Source of the DNA: Armatimonadota bacterium
GTDB lineage: Bacteria; Bacteroidota; Ignavibacteria; OLB7
Assembly (NCBI GenBank): GCA_020850315.1
Contig: JADZEY010000007.1
Coordinates: 1 to 46,966 of the forward strand
DNA length: 46,966 bases
Direction of reading: 5' to 3'
Position numbers and translations under genes: made by a program. Shown in pieces: positions 1 to 8,650 of this stretch. The notes below the pieces were generated by a model. It was not told the origin of the DNA. It did not search any database and saw only the letters and a list, made by a program, of their open reading frames with translations. Numbering within the stretch: position 1 is the stretch's first letter; every line of letters starts with the position of its first letter.

Positions 1-2053
1 CGGCTTCGTAGTGGTCGAAGGTCATCGAAGGGATTGCGCGGCCTTGCGTGATGGAGCGCAACGTGGTAACGTAGCCGAACATCTCCGAAAGGGGAACCAT
101 TGCCCGAATCACCTGGGCATCGTGGCGTTGCACCATCCCTTCAATGCGGCCACGGCGACTGGAAAGGTCGCCCATCACGTCGCCCATGTACTCATCCGGT
201 GTCACCACTTCCACTGCCATGATCGGCTCCAACAACACCGGCTTTGCTTTGCGGCAGGCTTCCTTGAAGGCCATTGACCCGGCAATCTTGAAGGCCATTT
301 CCGACGAGTCCACGTCGTGGTAGGAACCGAAATGGAGCTTTGCTTTGATGTCCACCACCGGGAATCCAGCAAGCACACCGTTGCGCAGTGCTTCGGTAAT
401 CCCCTGCTCCACTGGCTTGATGTATTCTTTTGGAATCACACCGCCAACAATGGCATTGACGAACTCGAAGCCTTTGCCTGGTTCGTTTGGGCCGAACTCA
501 ATCACTACGTGGCCATACTGCCCCTTACCACCCGACTGACGGACGAACTTGGTGTCCTGGTTCACCGTCTCGCGGATCGTTTCGCGGTAGGCAACCTGTG
601 GCTTGCCAACGTTTGCTTCCACACGGAACTCACGGCGGATACGATCCACGATGATGTCCAAGTGAAGCTCACCTACGCCGGAAATAATCGTCTGCCCTGT
701 CTCCTCATCGGTCTTCACACGGAAGGTTGGATCCTCTTCGCTGAGCTTGGCAAGAGCTTCGCCCAACTTGTCTTGATCGGCTTTTGTTTTTGGCTCGATT
801 GCCTGGTCAATCACGGGGTCTGGGAACTCCATTTTCTCCAGCACAATCGGATCGGCTTCGTCGCTGAGCGTGTCGCCGGTTTTTGTTGCTTTCAAACCGA
901 CCACGGCAACGATGTCGCCTGTGTATGCCTCGTCAATGTCTTCGCGGTGGTTGGCGTGCATCCGTAGCAGGCGGCCAACGCGCTCCTTCTTGCCAGTGAT
1001 GGTGTTCAGAACGTAGGAACCAGCCGACAGAGTTCCGGAGTACAAGCGGATAAACGTGAGCTTGCCAACGAATTTATCGGTGATAATCTTGAAGGCAAGC
1101 GCGGAGAACTTCTCGGCATCGGATGGCTGGCGCTCCACATGGTCGTCGGAATCCATGTGGTGGCCCGGCGTTGTGCCAACATCCATCGGCGACGGAAGGA
1201 ACTCCAACACGGCATCCAGCAACTGCTGCACGCCTTTGTTTTTGAAGCTGGAGCCAAGCATCACCGGGATGATCTTCACCTGCAAGCAGGCCTCACGCAA
1301 CACTTTGCGGATTTCTTCCGGCGAGATTTCTTCCCCGTCCAGATATTTCATCAGCAGGGTGTCATCAACTTCGGCAACCGCTTCCAGCATTTTGGTGCGG
1401 TACTCTTTTGCTTGCTCCTCGATGTCGTGGGGAATGTCAATCACATCCCATTTTGCCCCCTGGCTCGAGTCGTCGAAGATGTAGGCTTTCCACTCAATCA
1501 GGTCCACGATTCCCTTGAACATATCACCCTGCCCAACCGGCAATTGCAGCGGGACAGCGTTTGCGCCAAGCCGGTCGTGGATCATCCCGACAACCTTCAG
1601 GAAGTCGGCACCCACACGATCCATCTTGTTCACAAAGGCGATACGCGGGACGTTGTATTTATCGGCTTGCCGCCACACCGTTTCGGATTGGGGTTCCACA
1701 CCACCAACCGAGCAGAAGAGGGCAACCGCGCCGTCCAACACCCGCAGCGAACGTTCCACCTCGACGGTGAAATCAACGTGGCCCGGGGTGTCAATGATGT
1801 TGATGCGGTGCTCTGGGAAATGGGATTTTGACCCTTTCCAGAAGCAGGTTGTTGCTGCCGATGTGATTGTGATACCGCGCTCCTGTTCCTGCTCCATGTA
1901 GTCCATGGTTGCAGCACCGTCGTGAACCTCACCGATGCGGTGAAGCACACCAGTGTAGTACAGGATGCGCTCGGTTGTTGTTGTTTTGCCAGCATCAATG
2001 TGCGCCATGATGCCGATGTTGCGAACTCTATCGAGTGGATACAGGCGTGGCAT
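1..2053 (-). CDS. fusA: Elongation factor G (partial at C-terminus)
   Basis: Canonical translocase GTPase of the ribosome. The protein starts [20 protein letters not shown] and shows all GTPase motifs intact: G1 AHIDAGKTT, switch I RGITI, G3 DTPGHVDF with the catalytic histidine, and G4 NKMD. The later domains follow in the normal order, including the domain IV/V segment [19 protein letters not shown]. The gene runs off the left edge after TFDHYEA, so only about 10-20 C-terminal residues are missing. It is the third gene of the str operon, 173 bp behind rpsG; that gap is longer than usual and carries a heptameric tandem repeat. The ATG at 2053 matches the usual EF-G N-terminus. A second, divergent EF-G-like protein lies at 17015-19168, and this copy is clearly the translational one. 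Confidence 0.97.
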   Translation of the reverse strand, partial: MPRLYPLDRVRNIGIMAHIDAGKTTTTERILYYTGVLHRIGEVHDGAATMDYMEQEQERGITITSAATTCFWKGSKSHFPEHRINIIDTPGHVDFTVEVERSLRVLDGAVALFCSVGGVEPQSETVWRQADKYNVPRIAFVNKMDRVGADFLKVVGMIHDRLGANAVPLQLPVGQGDMFKGIVDLIEWKAYIFDDSSQGAKWDVIDIPHDIEEQAKEYRTKMLEAVAEVDDTLLMKYLDGEEISPEEIRKVLREACLQVKIIPVMLGSSFKNKGVQQLLDAVLEFLPSPMDVGTTPGHHMDSDDHVERQPSDAEKFSALAFKIITDKFVGKLTFIRLYSGTLSAGSYVLNTITGKKERVGRLLRMHANHREDIDEAYTGDIVAVVGLKATKTGDTLSDEADPIVLEKMEFPDPVIDQAIEPKTKADQDKLGEALAKLSEEDPTFRVKTDEETGQTIISGVGELHLDIIVDRIRREFRVEANVGKPQVAYRETIRETVNQDTKFVRQSGGKGQYGHVVIEFGPNEPGKGFEFVNAIVGGVIPKEYIKPVEQGITEALRNGVLAGFPVVDIKAKLHFGSYHDVDSSEMAFKIAGSMAFKEACRKAKPVLLEPIMAVEVVTPDEYMGDVMGDLSSRRGRIEGMVQRHDAQVIRAMVPLSEMFGYVTTLRSITQGRAIPSMTFDHYEA

Positions 2054-2107
2054 AATCGAGAATTAGCTTCGGTTAACTATGAATAACAGTGCCTAAACAG
2101 CGGATTG

Positions 2108-2142
2108 GTCAGTTGTCAGTTGTTCGTGGTCAGTAGTCGATG
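2108..2142. repeat. Degenerate GTCAGTR heptad repeat, copy 1
   Basis: Five consecutive heptads are visible: GTCAGTT, GTCAGTT, GTTCGTG, GTCAGTA, GTCGATG. They lie inside the rpsG-fusA intergenic gap and so within the str operon transcript. The same heptad family recurs at 8436-8500 and 26199-26300. Confidence 0.75.
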
Positions 2143-2226
2143 ATTCTTGAGAGGGTTGCCAGTAGAAGAGAAAGGCGTGTTGCTTTCGTTGTTACCGATC
2201 CCCTGCCACCGATTACCAATTCCCGA

Positions 2227-2694
2227 CTACCAGCGGAAGTGAGCGAATGCACGGTTTGCATCGGCCATGCGGTGAACATCTTCGCGCTTTTTCACGGCAG
2301 AACCTTCGCCGTTGGAAGCTGCGATAAGCTCGCCAGCCAATTTTTCGCGCATGGTTTTTTCGCGGCGGTCATCGGCGTATTTAATCAGCCAGCGGATGCC
2401 CAGCGCAACGCGGCGCTCGGGGCGAACCTCCATCGGCACTTGGTAGGTGGAACCACCCACACGGCGCGAACGGACTTCAACGGCTGGGGAGACGTTGCCC
2501 AATGCTTTGCGGAAAACCTCTAACGGATCCTGCTGGGTACGCTCGGCAACAAGGTCAAGCGCGCCATAAAGGATGTCGCGGGCGGTGCTCTTCTTTCCAT
2601 CCAGCAGAAGGTTGTTGATAAACCGCTCGATGGTCACGTCGTTGAAGCGTGGGTCTGGCGAGATCCACCGCTTTTCTGCGCGTTTCTTTCTCAT
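2227..2694 (-). CDS. rpsG: 30S ribosomal protein S7
   Basis: Small-subunit protein that nucleates assembly of the 16S rRNA 3' domain and contacts E-site tRNA. The 155-residue length is the family norm, and the sequence is colinear with S7: N-terminal MRKKRAEKR, then [14 protein letters not shown], the conserved [12 protein letters not shown] loop and C-terminal [18 protein letters not shown]. It sits 27 bp downstream of rpsL and 173 bp upstream of fusA in the standard str order, presumably co-transcribed from the site upstream of rpsL. In E. coli S7 autoregulates this operon; I see no clear S7-binding structure in the rpsL-rpsG gap here. Confidence 0.98.
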   Translation of the reverse strand: MRKKRAEKRWISPDPRFNDVTIERFINNLLLDGKKSTARDILYGALDLVAERTQQDPLEVFRKALGNVSPAVEVRSRRVGGSTYQVPMEVRPERRVALGIRWLIKYADDRREKTMREKLAGELIAASNGEGSAVKKREDVHRMADANRAFAHFRW

Positions 2695-2721
2695 GGATTC
2701 TATGCAGTAGATGTTCGTTGA

Positions 2722-3096
2722 TTACTTCTTTGGACGCTTTGCGCCGTACTTGGAACGCCCTTGTTGGCGTTTGGCAACCCCTTGCGTGTCAAGCGTGCCA
2801 CGCACGATGTGGTAACGGACACCCGGAAGGTCCTTCACGCGGCCACCACGGATCAGCACAATCGAGTGCTCCTGAAGGTTGTGTCCTTCCCCCGGAATGT
2901 AGGCGATCACTTCCTGTTGGTTGCTTAAACGCACCTTTGCCACTTTACGAAGTGCCGAGTTCGGCTTCTTCGGTGTGGTGGTGTAAACGCGGGTGCAAAC
3001 GCCGCGACGCTGCGGGCAACGATCCAACGCAGGGGAATTGCTCTTGTACAACTCCTCCTGGCGGCCCTTGCGAACTAACTGATTGATTGTTGGCAC
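2722..3096 (-). CDS. rpsL: 30S ribosomal protein S12
   Basis: Decoding-centre protein, 124 aa, full length. It begins [12 protein letters not shown] and contains the conserved loops [13 protein letters not shown] and [13 protein letters not shown], where streptomycin-resistance substitutions occur; both lysines are wild type, so no rpsL-type resistance is expected. The end [12 protein letters not shown] is typical. It is the first gene of rpsL-rpsG-fusA and has a Bacteroidota-type promoter about 50-80 bp upstream. Confidence 0.98.
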   Translation of the reverse strand: MPTINQLVRKGRQEELYKSNSPALDRCPQRRGVCTRVYTTTPKKPNSALRKVAKVRLSNQQEVIAYIPGEGHNLQEHSIVLIRGGRVKDLPGVRYHIVRGTLDTQGVAKRQQGRSKYGAKRPKK

Positions 3097-3143
3097 AGCT
3101 TGACTGTTGTATTGTTAGACTTCGGTTTTTACAAAGAAGAGCG

Positions 3144-3176
3144 CAAAGATAGCACTCACCCGTTTACGTGGGCAAG
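3144..3176 (-). promoter_or_regulatory. Promoter of the str operon (CTTG-N21-TATCTTTG)
   Basis: On the minus strand, CTTG at 3173-3176 is followed after exactly 21 nt by TATCTTTG at 3144-3151, about 48 nt before the rpsL start codon. This matches the Bacteroidota -33/-7 consensus (TTTG, then TAnnTTTG). The same CTTG-N21 geometry recurs before rplU, hup and rpoD. No E. coli-type -35/-10 pair competes here. Confidence 0.75.
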
Positions 3177-3228
3177 ATGCCTTACCGCATGAAACAGGTC
3201 ATTCTTGGTTGTGACAACCATTGTTACG

Positions 3229-3254
3229 AGAAGCCCCTTATCGAAGGGGCTTCT
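3229..3254 (-). terminator. Hairpin terminator after the lipoprotein gene
   Basis: A perfect 11-bp stem (AGAAGCCCCTT / AAGGGGCTTCT) with a 4-nt loop begins two bases after the stop codon of the lipoprotein gene. There is no clear U-tract on either side, so termination efficiency is uncertain. It separates that gene from the str operon promoter. Confidence 0.5.
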
Positions 3255-3255
3255 G

Positions 3256-3840
3256 TTACCGCCGTGTTGTGTCGGAATCGGCTGGCGGCGAAGATGCATC
3301 GTTTGGGCTTGGCACAGTTGTGTTTCCATTGCTCCCCTCCACACGGCGTTCCACCACCTGCGGGTTTGGCGGAGCCGCCACCTTGTACGCTCCATTTTCC
3401 CACCGAACCATTAAAATTTCCGCTGGACGGTCGTGATGACGCACAACAACGGAGTAGAGGGTATCCACCTGCAAAATCTTAAAATCGCCCTGGAATTTGC
3501 CGGTGAAATCTTCACCGTACATCTGAATATACTTGGCAAACGCCTCCTTCCCCTTCAGCCCTTGCAGCATGGCGGCTTCGTTCCGGCGAGTGGAATCCAG
3601 CGACATATTCATGGCTTGGCCGGTGATCATCATATCCAGCTGGCGTTGCTGGTCGCTATCAAAAAGGTCGTAAATCTTGGCTCCATCTCCCGTCCGCATT
3701 GTTTCCACCATCTTGGTGTATCCCTGCTGAACGCTGGGTTTGTTATCCTGGGGCGCGGTTTCGCCGCACGCCGCCAGTGCCGTGGCCAACGCCGCCAGCA
3801 AGCAAAACCTCCAGATTGGAGTAAGGAATAATCGTTTCAT
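3256..3840 (-). CDS. Predicted lipoprotein, unknown function
   Basis: About 194 aa from the ATG at 3840. The N-terminus MKRLFLTPIWRFCLLAALAT is a type II signal peptide ending in the lipobox LAAC, so the mature protein should begin at that cysteine and be membrane-anchored. The body contains a region reading GYTKMVETMRTGDGAKIYDL and a later DTLYSVVVRHHDRPAEILMV with predicted alternating strands. This resembles small NTF2/DUF-type periplasmic domains, but I do not recognise the family. The tail is low-complexity, rich in Ser, Pro and Asp. An upstream in-frame ATG at 3873 would bury the signal peptide, so I prefer 3840. It is monocistronic, upstream of and co-oriented with the str operon but separated by a hairpin. 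Confidence 0.75.
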   Translation of the reverse strand: MKRLFLTPIWRFCLLAALATALAACGETAPQDNKPSVQQGYTKMVETMRTGDGAKIYDLFDSDQQRQLDMMITGQAMNMSLDSTRRNEAAMLQGLKGKEAFAKYIQMYGEDFTGKFQGDFKILQVDTLYSVVVRHHDRPAEILMVRWENGAYKVAAPPNPQVVERRVEGSNGNTTVPSPNDASSPPADSDTTRR

Positions 3841-4067
3841 GGTCTGTGGAAAATAGAGGTTGAAGGTACTCATCGCCCCTGCTCTGATTCGGTCTCCTGA
3901 GAAAACAATGACGACAAGAGAAGGCGGGTCAACCTACCACCTTTCGCCAGCGCAGGCAATGTTTGGGGGAAGCCTGGCCGATAAGGATTTGTAAACATCA
4001 GCGGTTTCTGGCAAGGAATCCCCACTGTGTTTAGCAACAAGGGATTGCCGAATAGTATTTTTGTGCC

Positions 4068-4817
4068 GTGAACTCCCAGCCTCCCAAACCGCCGACCGCC
4101 ACCGTTCTGCTAAATGGCGTTCCGGTTAACTACACGGTTCGCCGCAACCCTCGTGCGCGAAATATGCGGATCACCATCTCGCCCCACAGCGGCGTTGTGG
4201 TAACGCTTCCGGCACGGCTGAAACGCTACATCAACCCGGAAGATTTTTTGCGCGAAAAGCAGGAGTGGGTGCTGCATCACTTGCAACAGGTGAAGCCAGT
4301 CAGCCCTGCGGCCCAGCTTCGGGATGGCTCAACGATTTACTATCGTGGCCAGCCGCTACGATTGCGGGTGCATCGCGATAGCGCGGTTGGCCTTCGGCAA
4401 GTCATCATCGAAGATGGCCAACTCCATCTGCACCTTCCCCCCAATCACGGCCAAACGATCCGGGAAACATTGCGGGAACACCTGTGGGCTGAAGCCACAA
4501 CAGTGCTGAACAATGATGTCGAACAGGAAGCAAAACGGATGGGCTTGGGGGAGCGCTACGGCAACGTCACCATCCGCGACCAAAAGTCGAAGTGGGGCAG
4601 CTGCTCGAAACAGGGGAATCTATCACTCAACTGGCGGCTGATACTCTTTCCAGAACAAGTGCGTCGGTACATCGTGATCCACGAGCTGTGCCACTTGCGG
4701 CACTTTGACCATTCACCAAAATTTTGGGCACTGGTGGCGCGATTCGATCCCACCTACGAAACCTCCATCGCGTGGCTGAAAGAACACGCGGCACGCTACG
4801 AGCGGGATCTGCGGTAA
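4068..4817 (+). CDS. YgjP/SprT-like zinc metallopeptidase
   Basis: A 249-residue protein of the YgjP (DUF45) family of M48-like metalloproteases. The N-terminal half is a small beta domain starting around NGVPVNYTVRRNPRARNMR. The C-terminal half carries the metal-binding signature HELCH at residues 205-209, with a further histidine at about 215 in HFDHSPKFW, the expected third ligand. Upstream are the family's KSKWGSCS and LNWRLILFPE segments. Relatives are often fused or linked to restriction-modification loci, but nothing of that kind is adjacent here. The start is GTG at 4068; no in-frame ATG lies upstream and the next one (residue 34) is inside the domain. A TATTTTTG box ends only 5 nt before the GTG, so a leaderless transcript is possible. 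The methyltransferase gene follows closely and is probably co-transcribed. Confidence 0.85.
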   Translation: MNSQPPKPPTATVLLNGVPVNYTVRRNPRARNMRITISPHSGVVVTLPARLKRYINPEDFLREKQEWVLHHLQQVKPVSPAAQLRDGSTIYYRGQPLRLRVHRDSAVGLRQVIIEDGQLHLHLPPNHGQTIRETLREHLWAEATTVLNNDVEQEAKRMGLGERYGNVTIRDQKSKWGSCSKQGNLSLNWRLILFPEQVRRYIVIHELCHLRHFDHSPKFWALVARFDPTYETSIAWLKEHAARYERDLR

Positions 4818-4875
4818 CGCCGTGTGCCGCACGCAATCACTCAAGTACATTTCACAACAACCGAACCTCACATCA

Positions 4876-5454
4876 ATGCCTGATTTCCGCGACCGACTGT
4901 TTACGTGGCGAAGCTACACCCCTATCCCCTTTCTTCTTGTTGGCTTGGTGTTTGGCCAACCAACGATTATCAGCTTGGTGGCGGGGTTCGTGTGTGCGTT
5001 GTTGGGTGAATCCATCCGCTTTTGGGGGGTTGGCCACGCCAGCTACGAAACCCGCGTCACCGAAACCGTCGGCGCATCACGGCTGGTGGTCTCCGGGCCG
5101 TTCGCCTACGTGCGGAACCCGCTGTACGTGGGGAATATCCTGCTGTACACTGGCTTTGGGGTGATGGCAAACCTCTGGTGGCTGGTCATCCTAACGTTTG
5201 CTTGGTTCGTGTTCCAGTACCACATGATTGTTGCACGTGAGGAAGAATTTTTGGCGAATAAATTTGGGAAGGAGTACGAAGAATTCCGCCGGAACGTCCC
5301 CCGCTTCCTTCCGCGGCTAACCCCTTACCACGGCGACCGCTCCACGGCTATCCACTGGAACACCGCCTTCCGTAGCGAGCGCAGAACCTTCCAAGCGTTT
5401 GGCATCGCGCTGGTGCTGATGATTGGGAAATGGAGTGTGGTTCGGTGGTATTGA
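4876..5454 (+). CDS. Isoprenylcysteine carboxylmethyltransferase-like membrane protein
   Basis: A 192-residue integral membrane protein of the ICMT/PEMT superfamily. Hydrophobic segments occur near residues 15-45 and 90-115. The SAM-binding signature is SGPFAYVRNPLYVGN, followed by REEEFLANKFGKEYEEF and PRFLP, which is the standard C-terminal pattern. Bacterial members of this family methylate small lipophilic or phospholipid substrates, and the substrate cannot be told from sequence. The ATG at 4876 fits the family better than an in-frame ATG at 4822, whose extra residues are polar and unconserved. It lies 58 bp after the YgjP-type peptidase and is likely in the same transcript. A C-terminal hydrophobic stretch (IALVLMIGKWSVV) is a possible extra membrane segment. 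Confidence 0.85.
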   Translation: MPDFRDRLFTWRSYTPIPFLLVGLVFGQPTIISLVAGFVCALLGESIRFWGVGHASYETRVTETVGASRLVVSGPFAYVRNPLYVGNILLYTGFGVMANLWWLVILTFAWFVFQYHMIVAREEEFLANKFGKEYEEFRRNVPRFLPRLTPYHGDRSTAIHWNTAFRSERRTFQAFGIALVLMIGKWSVVRWY

Positions 5455-5557
5455 TGAAGCAAGATGGAGGTGACGTTTCCGCCGAAACGCACGATTGCTG
5501 ATGCTAACCATTGCTCACCTTCAACGATGTGAGCTTCGGGTTTATTCTCGTTTCGCC

Positions 5558-6337
5558 TTACCGAGCGGATGAAAATATCTGGAGGAATCCTTCGCGCAAT
5601 GCCTCGGCAATCTGGCTGAACGGAGGGGCGGCACCGTTGAAAACATCGGCAAGGGTTGCCGTGCGGCTGCGGAGCATCTGGCGCATTCGCTGGCGGCGAT
5701 TGGGGTCGCTGTTGGGGCTGTTCAGCAGATCAATAATTTCCAGATGAGCATCACCAAGCAAAATGGATCCGTGCTGAAGCAACACGTTTGAGTATCGCCG
5801 TTGCGCCGATCCCGCCAGTTTCCGCCCTTGCCACATCAACTCACTAAGTGCCGAAGCACTGAAACAACTGGCCGATTCAGTGCTGGCGTAATGTTCCCGG
5901 AAATCAGGTTGCGAGCGATTGAACTCAATCCCCGTTGCCCCAAGCAGCTGGAACCCCCGCAGCAATGCTTGGTTGATTGCTGCATAGCTATCCTGAACGC
6001 CCTGCCCCTTCTTCCCCACCATTGCCACCGCGTAGGTGATCTCTTCAGCATGAAAGACAGCGCGCCCGCCAGTTGGCCGCCGCACAATTCCGTAGCCGCG
6101 CCGTTCCACTTCCGCCACATTGATCTGGGCAATGTCCTGGTTGTAGCCCAGCGATAACGCCCAGGGTTGCCAGCTGTAGAACCGTAATCGCGGGATTCCA
6201 TCGGCAGCGCACGCTTGGGCCATTGCTTCGTCGCGTTCCATGTTTGCCGCTCCCGAGCAGTTCGGTTCGATTGCGCATTGCCAGCCATGCGGCTCACTTC
6301 TATCAGTATCCACGGCAGTTGTTGTTGCATCTATCAT
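5558..6337 (-). CDS. lipM: LipM-type octanoyltransferase / lipoate ligase family protein
   Basis: Acyltransferase of the BPL/LplA/LipB fold, 259 aa, which moves octanoyl groups onto lipoyl domains (GcvH, E2 subunits). Residues 86-95 (RRPTGGRAVF) form the acyl-binding loop. Residue C158, in SASCFSAS, aligns with the catalytic cysteine of Bacillus LipM. GRKLAGSAQRR (171-181) carries the invariant lysine, and LLQHGSILL follows. Cysteine plus GRK-AGSAQ separates LipM from ATP-dependent LplA, which lacks the cysteine, so I favour octanoyltransferase. The ATG at 6337 excludes an unconserved 46-residue extension. The gene is monocistronic, convergent with the methyltransferase gene and divergent from the helicase gene. 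Confidence 0.85.
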   Translation of the reverse strand: MIDATTTAVDTDRSEPHGWQCAIEPNCSGAANMERDEAMAQACAADGIPRLRFYSWQPWALSLGYNQDIAQINVAEVERRGYGIVRRPTGGRAVFHAEEITYAVAMVGKKGQGVQDSYAAINQALLRGFQLLGATGIEFNRSQPDFREHYASTESASCFSASALSELMWQGRKLAGSAQRRYSNVLLQHGSILLGDAHLEIIDLLNSPNSDPNRRQRMRQMLRSRTATLADVFNGAAPPFSQIAEALREGFLQIFSSAR

Positions 6338-6509
6338 GGCGGGCAAATTAGCGTTGCCACCCCCTTCACACCAAAAGCCCGCCTGCGGCCAACGCACTGC
6401 TGGGGGGCAGAATGCGGCGGAAGAACAATGCCACGAACCTCCATTTCCCGATTTGATTATCTTCGCGCCGCCCACAACCAGAAGGGGAGCAAAACGTGGT
6501 GGCCGAATA

Positions 6510-6540
6510 CTCTCTCTCTCTCTCTCCCTCTCTCTCTCTT
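6510..6540 (+). repeat. (TC)n dinucleotide tract upstream of the helicase
   Basis: A run of alternating T and C, (TC)8 followed after one interruption by about seven more units, ends about 20 nt before the helicase ATG. It lies between the divergent lipM and helicase starts. Its length would be expected to vary by slippage. Confidence 0.85.
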
Positions 6541-6559
6541 ACGCGGTGAATCATCTCCC

Positions 6560-8392
6560 ATGTCACATACAGCAAACCCTGCAATCGTTTCACAACCAAC
6601 AATCCAACATCCAACCCAGCAACCACAGGATATCAACGCACCATCGTTTCTTTCACTTCCCGGAATCACCCCCCGCAACGGGTTTCAGTTCCGGCGTGGG
6701 CAGCATGAATTTCTTGCCAAATTGGCTGCGGCATTCCGTGCTGGGCAACTGAACCAGCTTGGCGTGTTTGTGCCGGGCTACGGCAAAACCATCACCGCGC
6801 TGTCGGCATTTGTGGTTGCGCACGCCGTTGGCGTTGCCAAAAAATTAGTGGTGTTCGTCCCTCGCGGAAACCTGCGCGACCAGTACGCCGATCCGCAAGA
6901 ACTTAACCGCGTGTTCCAAAGCATCGGCGCGCCCCGGTTCTCCTTCTGTGTGGCCGATTCGGAGAAGGTGTTTCTGAAGAACATTGACACCTCCATCATT
7001 GTCACCACCTACCAGTATGCCAGTGGGCGCGGCGGTCACAAGGCGTTGCTCCGGTTTTGCGAATCGGCCCCGTGCATGTTTGTGTTCGACGAAGTTCATC
7101 ACCTTTCCGACGACGGGACCTGGGCCAACAAAATTGACCAATTCCCCTGCGCGTGCAGCGTGGCACTTAGCGGCACGCCGATGCGATCCGACAACAAAAC
7201 GTTGTTCGGCGTTCCGTTCGAGCTTCGGAACGATGGCGAGCAGTACTACCTTGCCCTGCACGAAGTCACCATGCGCGATGCGCACTCCGAAGGGCGAATC
7301 CTGAAGCGGGTTCATGCCCACGTGATTGATTACCGGCTGAAGCTGGCCCATGCCGAAACCGGACAGATTGTGGAGTTATCGCTGTCGCAGATGGTGGAGA
7401 TGACCAAGAACAAAAGTGATGTTGATGCCTTCCTTGCGCGGCGGAAACTGCGATTCCATGAGGTCTATTTGGAGTCGCTTCTGGGGCCCGCATTCCACTG
7501 CTTTGCCGAAAAACGGAACCAGCGCGATGCCGAGCTTGCCGCCAATCCAGCCATAAAAAAAGGGGATGCCCGCAACCACCAGATGCTGATTATCGCCATG
7601 AGCAACCGCCATGCCCAGGCGATTCTGGAGTTTGTGCAGCGGCGGTTTCCGCAGTGGCGTTCGGCACGGATTGGCCAAGACGTTCCCGCCGAAGAACGCC
7701 AGCAACTGCTGGAGCAATACCGCAACGGCCAGATTGACGTGATGGCGCAAGTGGATATGATTGGCGAAGGAACCGACATCAAGCCGATTAGCGTGATTGT
7801 GAAAGCGGACCTTGTGCGGGCTTACTCCAAAACCTTGCAGCAAATTTTCCGGGGGATGCGCTACTACGATGGCTTCGGCGAGCAGGGAAACGTCTGCGAT
7901 ATCTACGCCGCCAACGATTCCGAAGTAGTGACAACATTAGAGTGGATCAGCAGCGAGGAGCAGATTGGTGTGCGGCTGAAGGAGGAGCGGGATCGGCAGG
8001 AACAACTTACCCGTAATGCCGCCGGCGAAAGCGGCTGGGAACTGCGCGACGTTGAACACCGCGACATGCAGCGATACACCCTTGAGCTGTTCCCCGAGCT
8101 TGCCAAACCCCTTCCCGAGCAATCTGCACAACCGAGCGGGCCAGCCCAGCAGAAGGATTACATCCTGAACGTCAGCCAGCGCGAACATGAGTTGCGGCAG
8201 GAGTGCGCGTCGCTTGCGTCGCGGCTGTCGTTCATCCTGAAATCGCATGGACAGATTGTGGAGATCAATTTCATCCACGGCGAGGCCAAGCGGCGGTTTG
8301 CAAAAGCCCAAGAAGAGTTAAGCATCAACGAACTGCTGAAGAAAAAGGACTGGCTGGAACGCTGCATCGCTGCGCGGCGGTTGGTTCCGTAG
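6560..8392 (+). CDS. SF2 DEAD/DEAH-type helicase (stand-alone ATPase)
   Basis: About 610 residues. Helicase motifs in order: motif I VPGYGKT (71-77), Ia VFVPRGNLRDQY (98-109), motif II DEVH (177-180), motif III SGTPMR (204-209), then RecA-like domain 2 with motif IV around LIIAMSNRHAQ (343-353), motif V MIGEGTDIK (400-408) and motif VI QQIFRGMRY (427-435). This is the layout of type III restriction Res / UvsW-like translocases, but no methylase, nuclease domain or partner gene is adjacent. The C-terminal 150 residues are charged and helical (many E, R, Q) and unassigned. The ATG at 6560 lacks a clear Shine-Dalgarno sequence. The open frame continues upstream through the TC tract, so a longer N-terminus (to 6215) cannot be wholly excluded. 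Function is unknown: DNA repair, anti-phage or plasmid-related roles are all possible. Confidence 0.85.
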   Translation: MSHTANPAIVSQPTIQHPTQQPQDINAPSFLSLPGITPRNGFQFRRGQHEFLAKLAAAFRAGQLNQLGVFVPGYGKTITALSAFVVAHAVGVAKKLVVFVPRGNLRDQYADPQELNRVFQSIGAPRFSFCVADSEKVFLKNIDTSIIVTTYQYASGRGGHKALLRFCESAPCMFVFDEVHHLSDDGTWANKIDQFPCACSVALSGTPMRSDNKTLFGVPFELRNDGEQYYLALHEVTMRDAHSEGRILKRVHAHVIDYRLKLAHAETGQIVELSLSQMVEMTKNKSDVDAFLARRKLRFHEVYLESLLGPAFHCFAEKRNQRDAELAANPAIKKGDARNHQMLIIAMSNRHAQAILEFVQRRFPQWRSARIGQDVPAEERQQLLEQYRNGQIDVMAQVDMIGEGTDIKPISVIVKADLVRAYSKTLQQIFRGMRYYDGFGEQGNVCDIYAANDSEVVTTLEWISSEEQIGVRLKEERDRQEQLTRNAAGESGWELRDVEHRDMQRYTLELFPELAKPLPEQSAQPSGPAQQKDYILNVSQREHELRQECASLASRLSFILKSHGQIVEINFIHGEAKRRFAKAQEELSINELLKKKDWLERCIAARRLVP

Positions 8393-8435
8393 CAAGCAAC
8401 GTCTGGATTATTCACTGATCTTCCGCAACGCCAAG

Positions 8436-8500
8436 GTCAGTGGTCAGTAGTCAGTGGTCAGTTGCAAAGAGGGTCATTAGTCATTGGTCATTAGTCACTG
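8436..8500. repeat. GTCAGTR / GTCATTR heptad array, copy 2
   Basis: Four GTCAGT-type heptads (8436-8463), a 9-nt linker GCAAAGAGG, then four heptads GTCATTA, GTCATTG, GTCATTA, GTCACTG (8473-8500). The same two-block layout with an almost identical linker recurs at 26199-26300. Confidence 0.85.
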
Positions 8501-8555
8501 ACCTTAGGCAGCATTTGGATAGTGAGCAGTTGGCCGTTCAGTGGCTCCACTCATA

Positions 8556-8600
8556 CTTCGACGGGGCTCAGCATGAGCGGAGGGTGTTGTCAGGTGGAAC
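8556..8600 (+). repeat. Interspersed 45-bp repeat, copy A
   Basis: Starts CTTCGAC, contains GCTCAGCATGAGCGGAGGGT and ends GGTGGAAC. A second copy lies in the opposite orientation at 34961-35004 with only a few substitutions. Both copies are intergenic and close to the 3' end of a gene. Confidence 0.8.
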
Positions 8601-8650
8601 ACCCAGATACTGCAATCAACAAGCTCCAGCATGATTCTGCGTACGGTCAG

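Noticed and set aside
317..967. Long plus-strand open frame opposite fusA
   Set aside because: It is the antisense shadow of the EF-G coding sequence; codon structure and homology belong to the minus strand.
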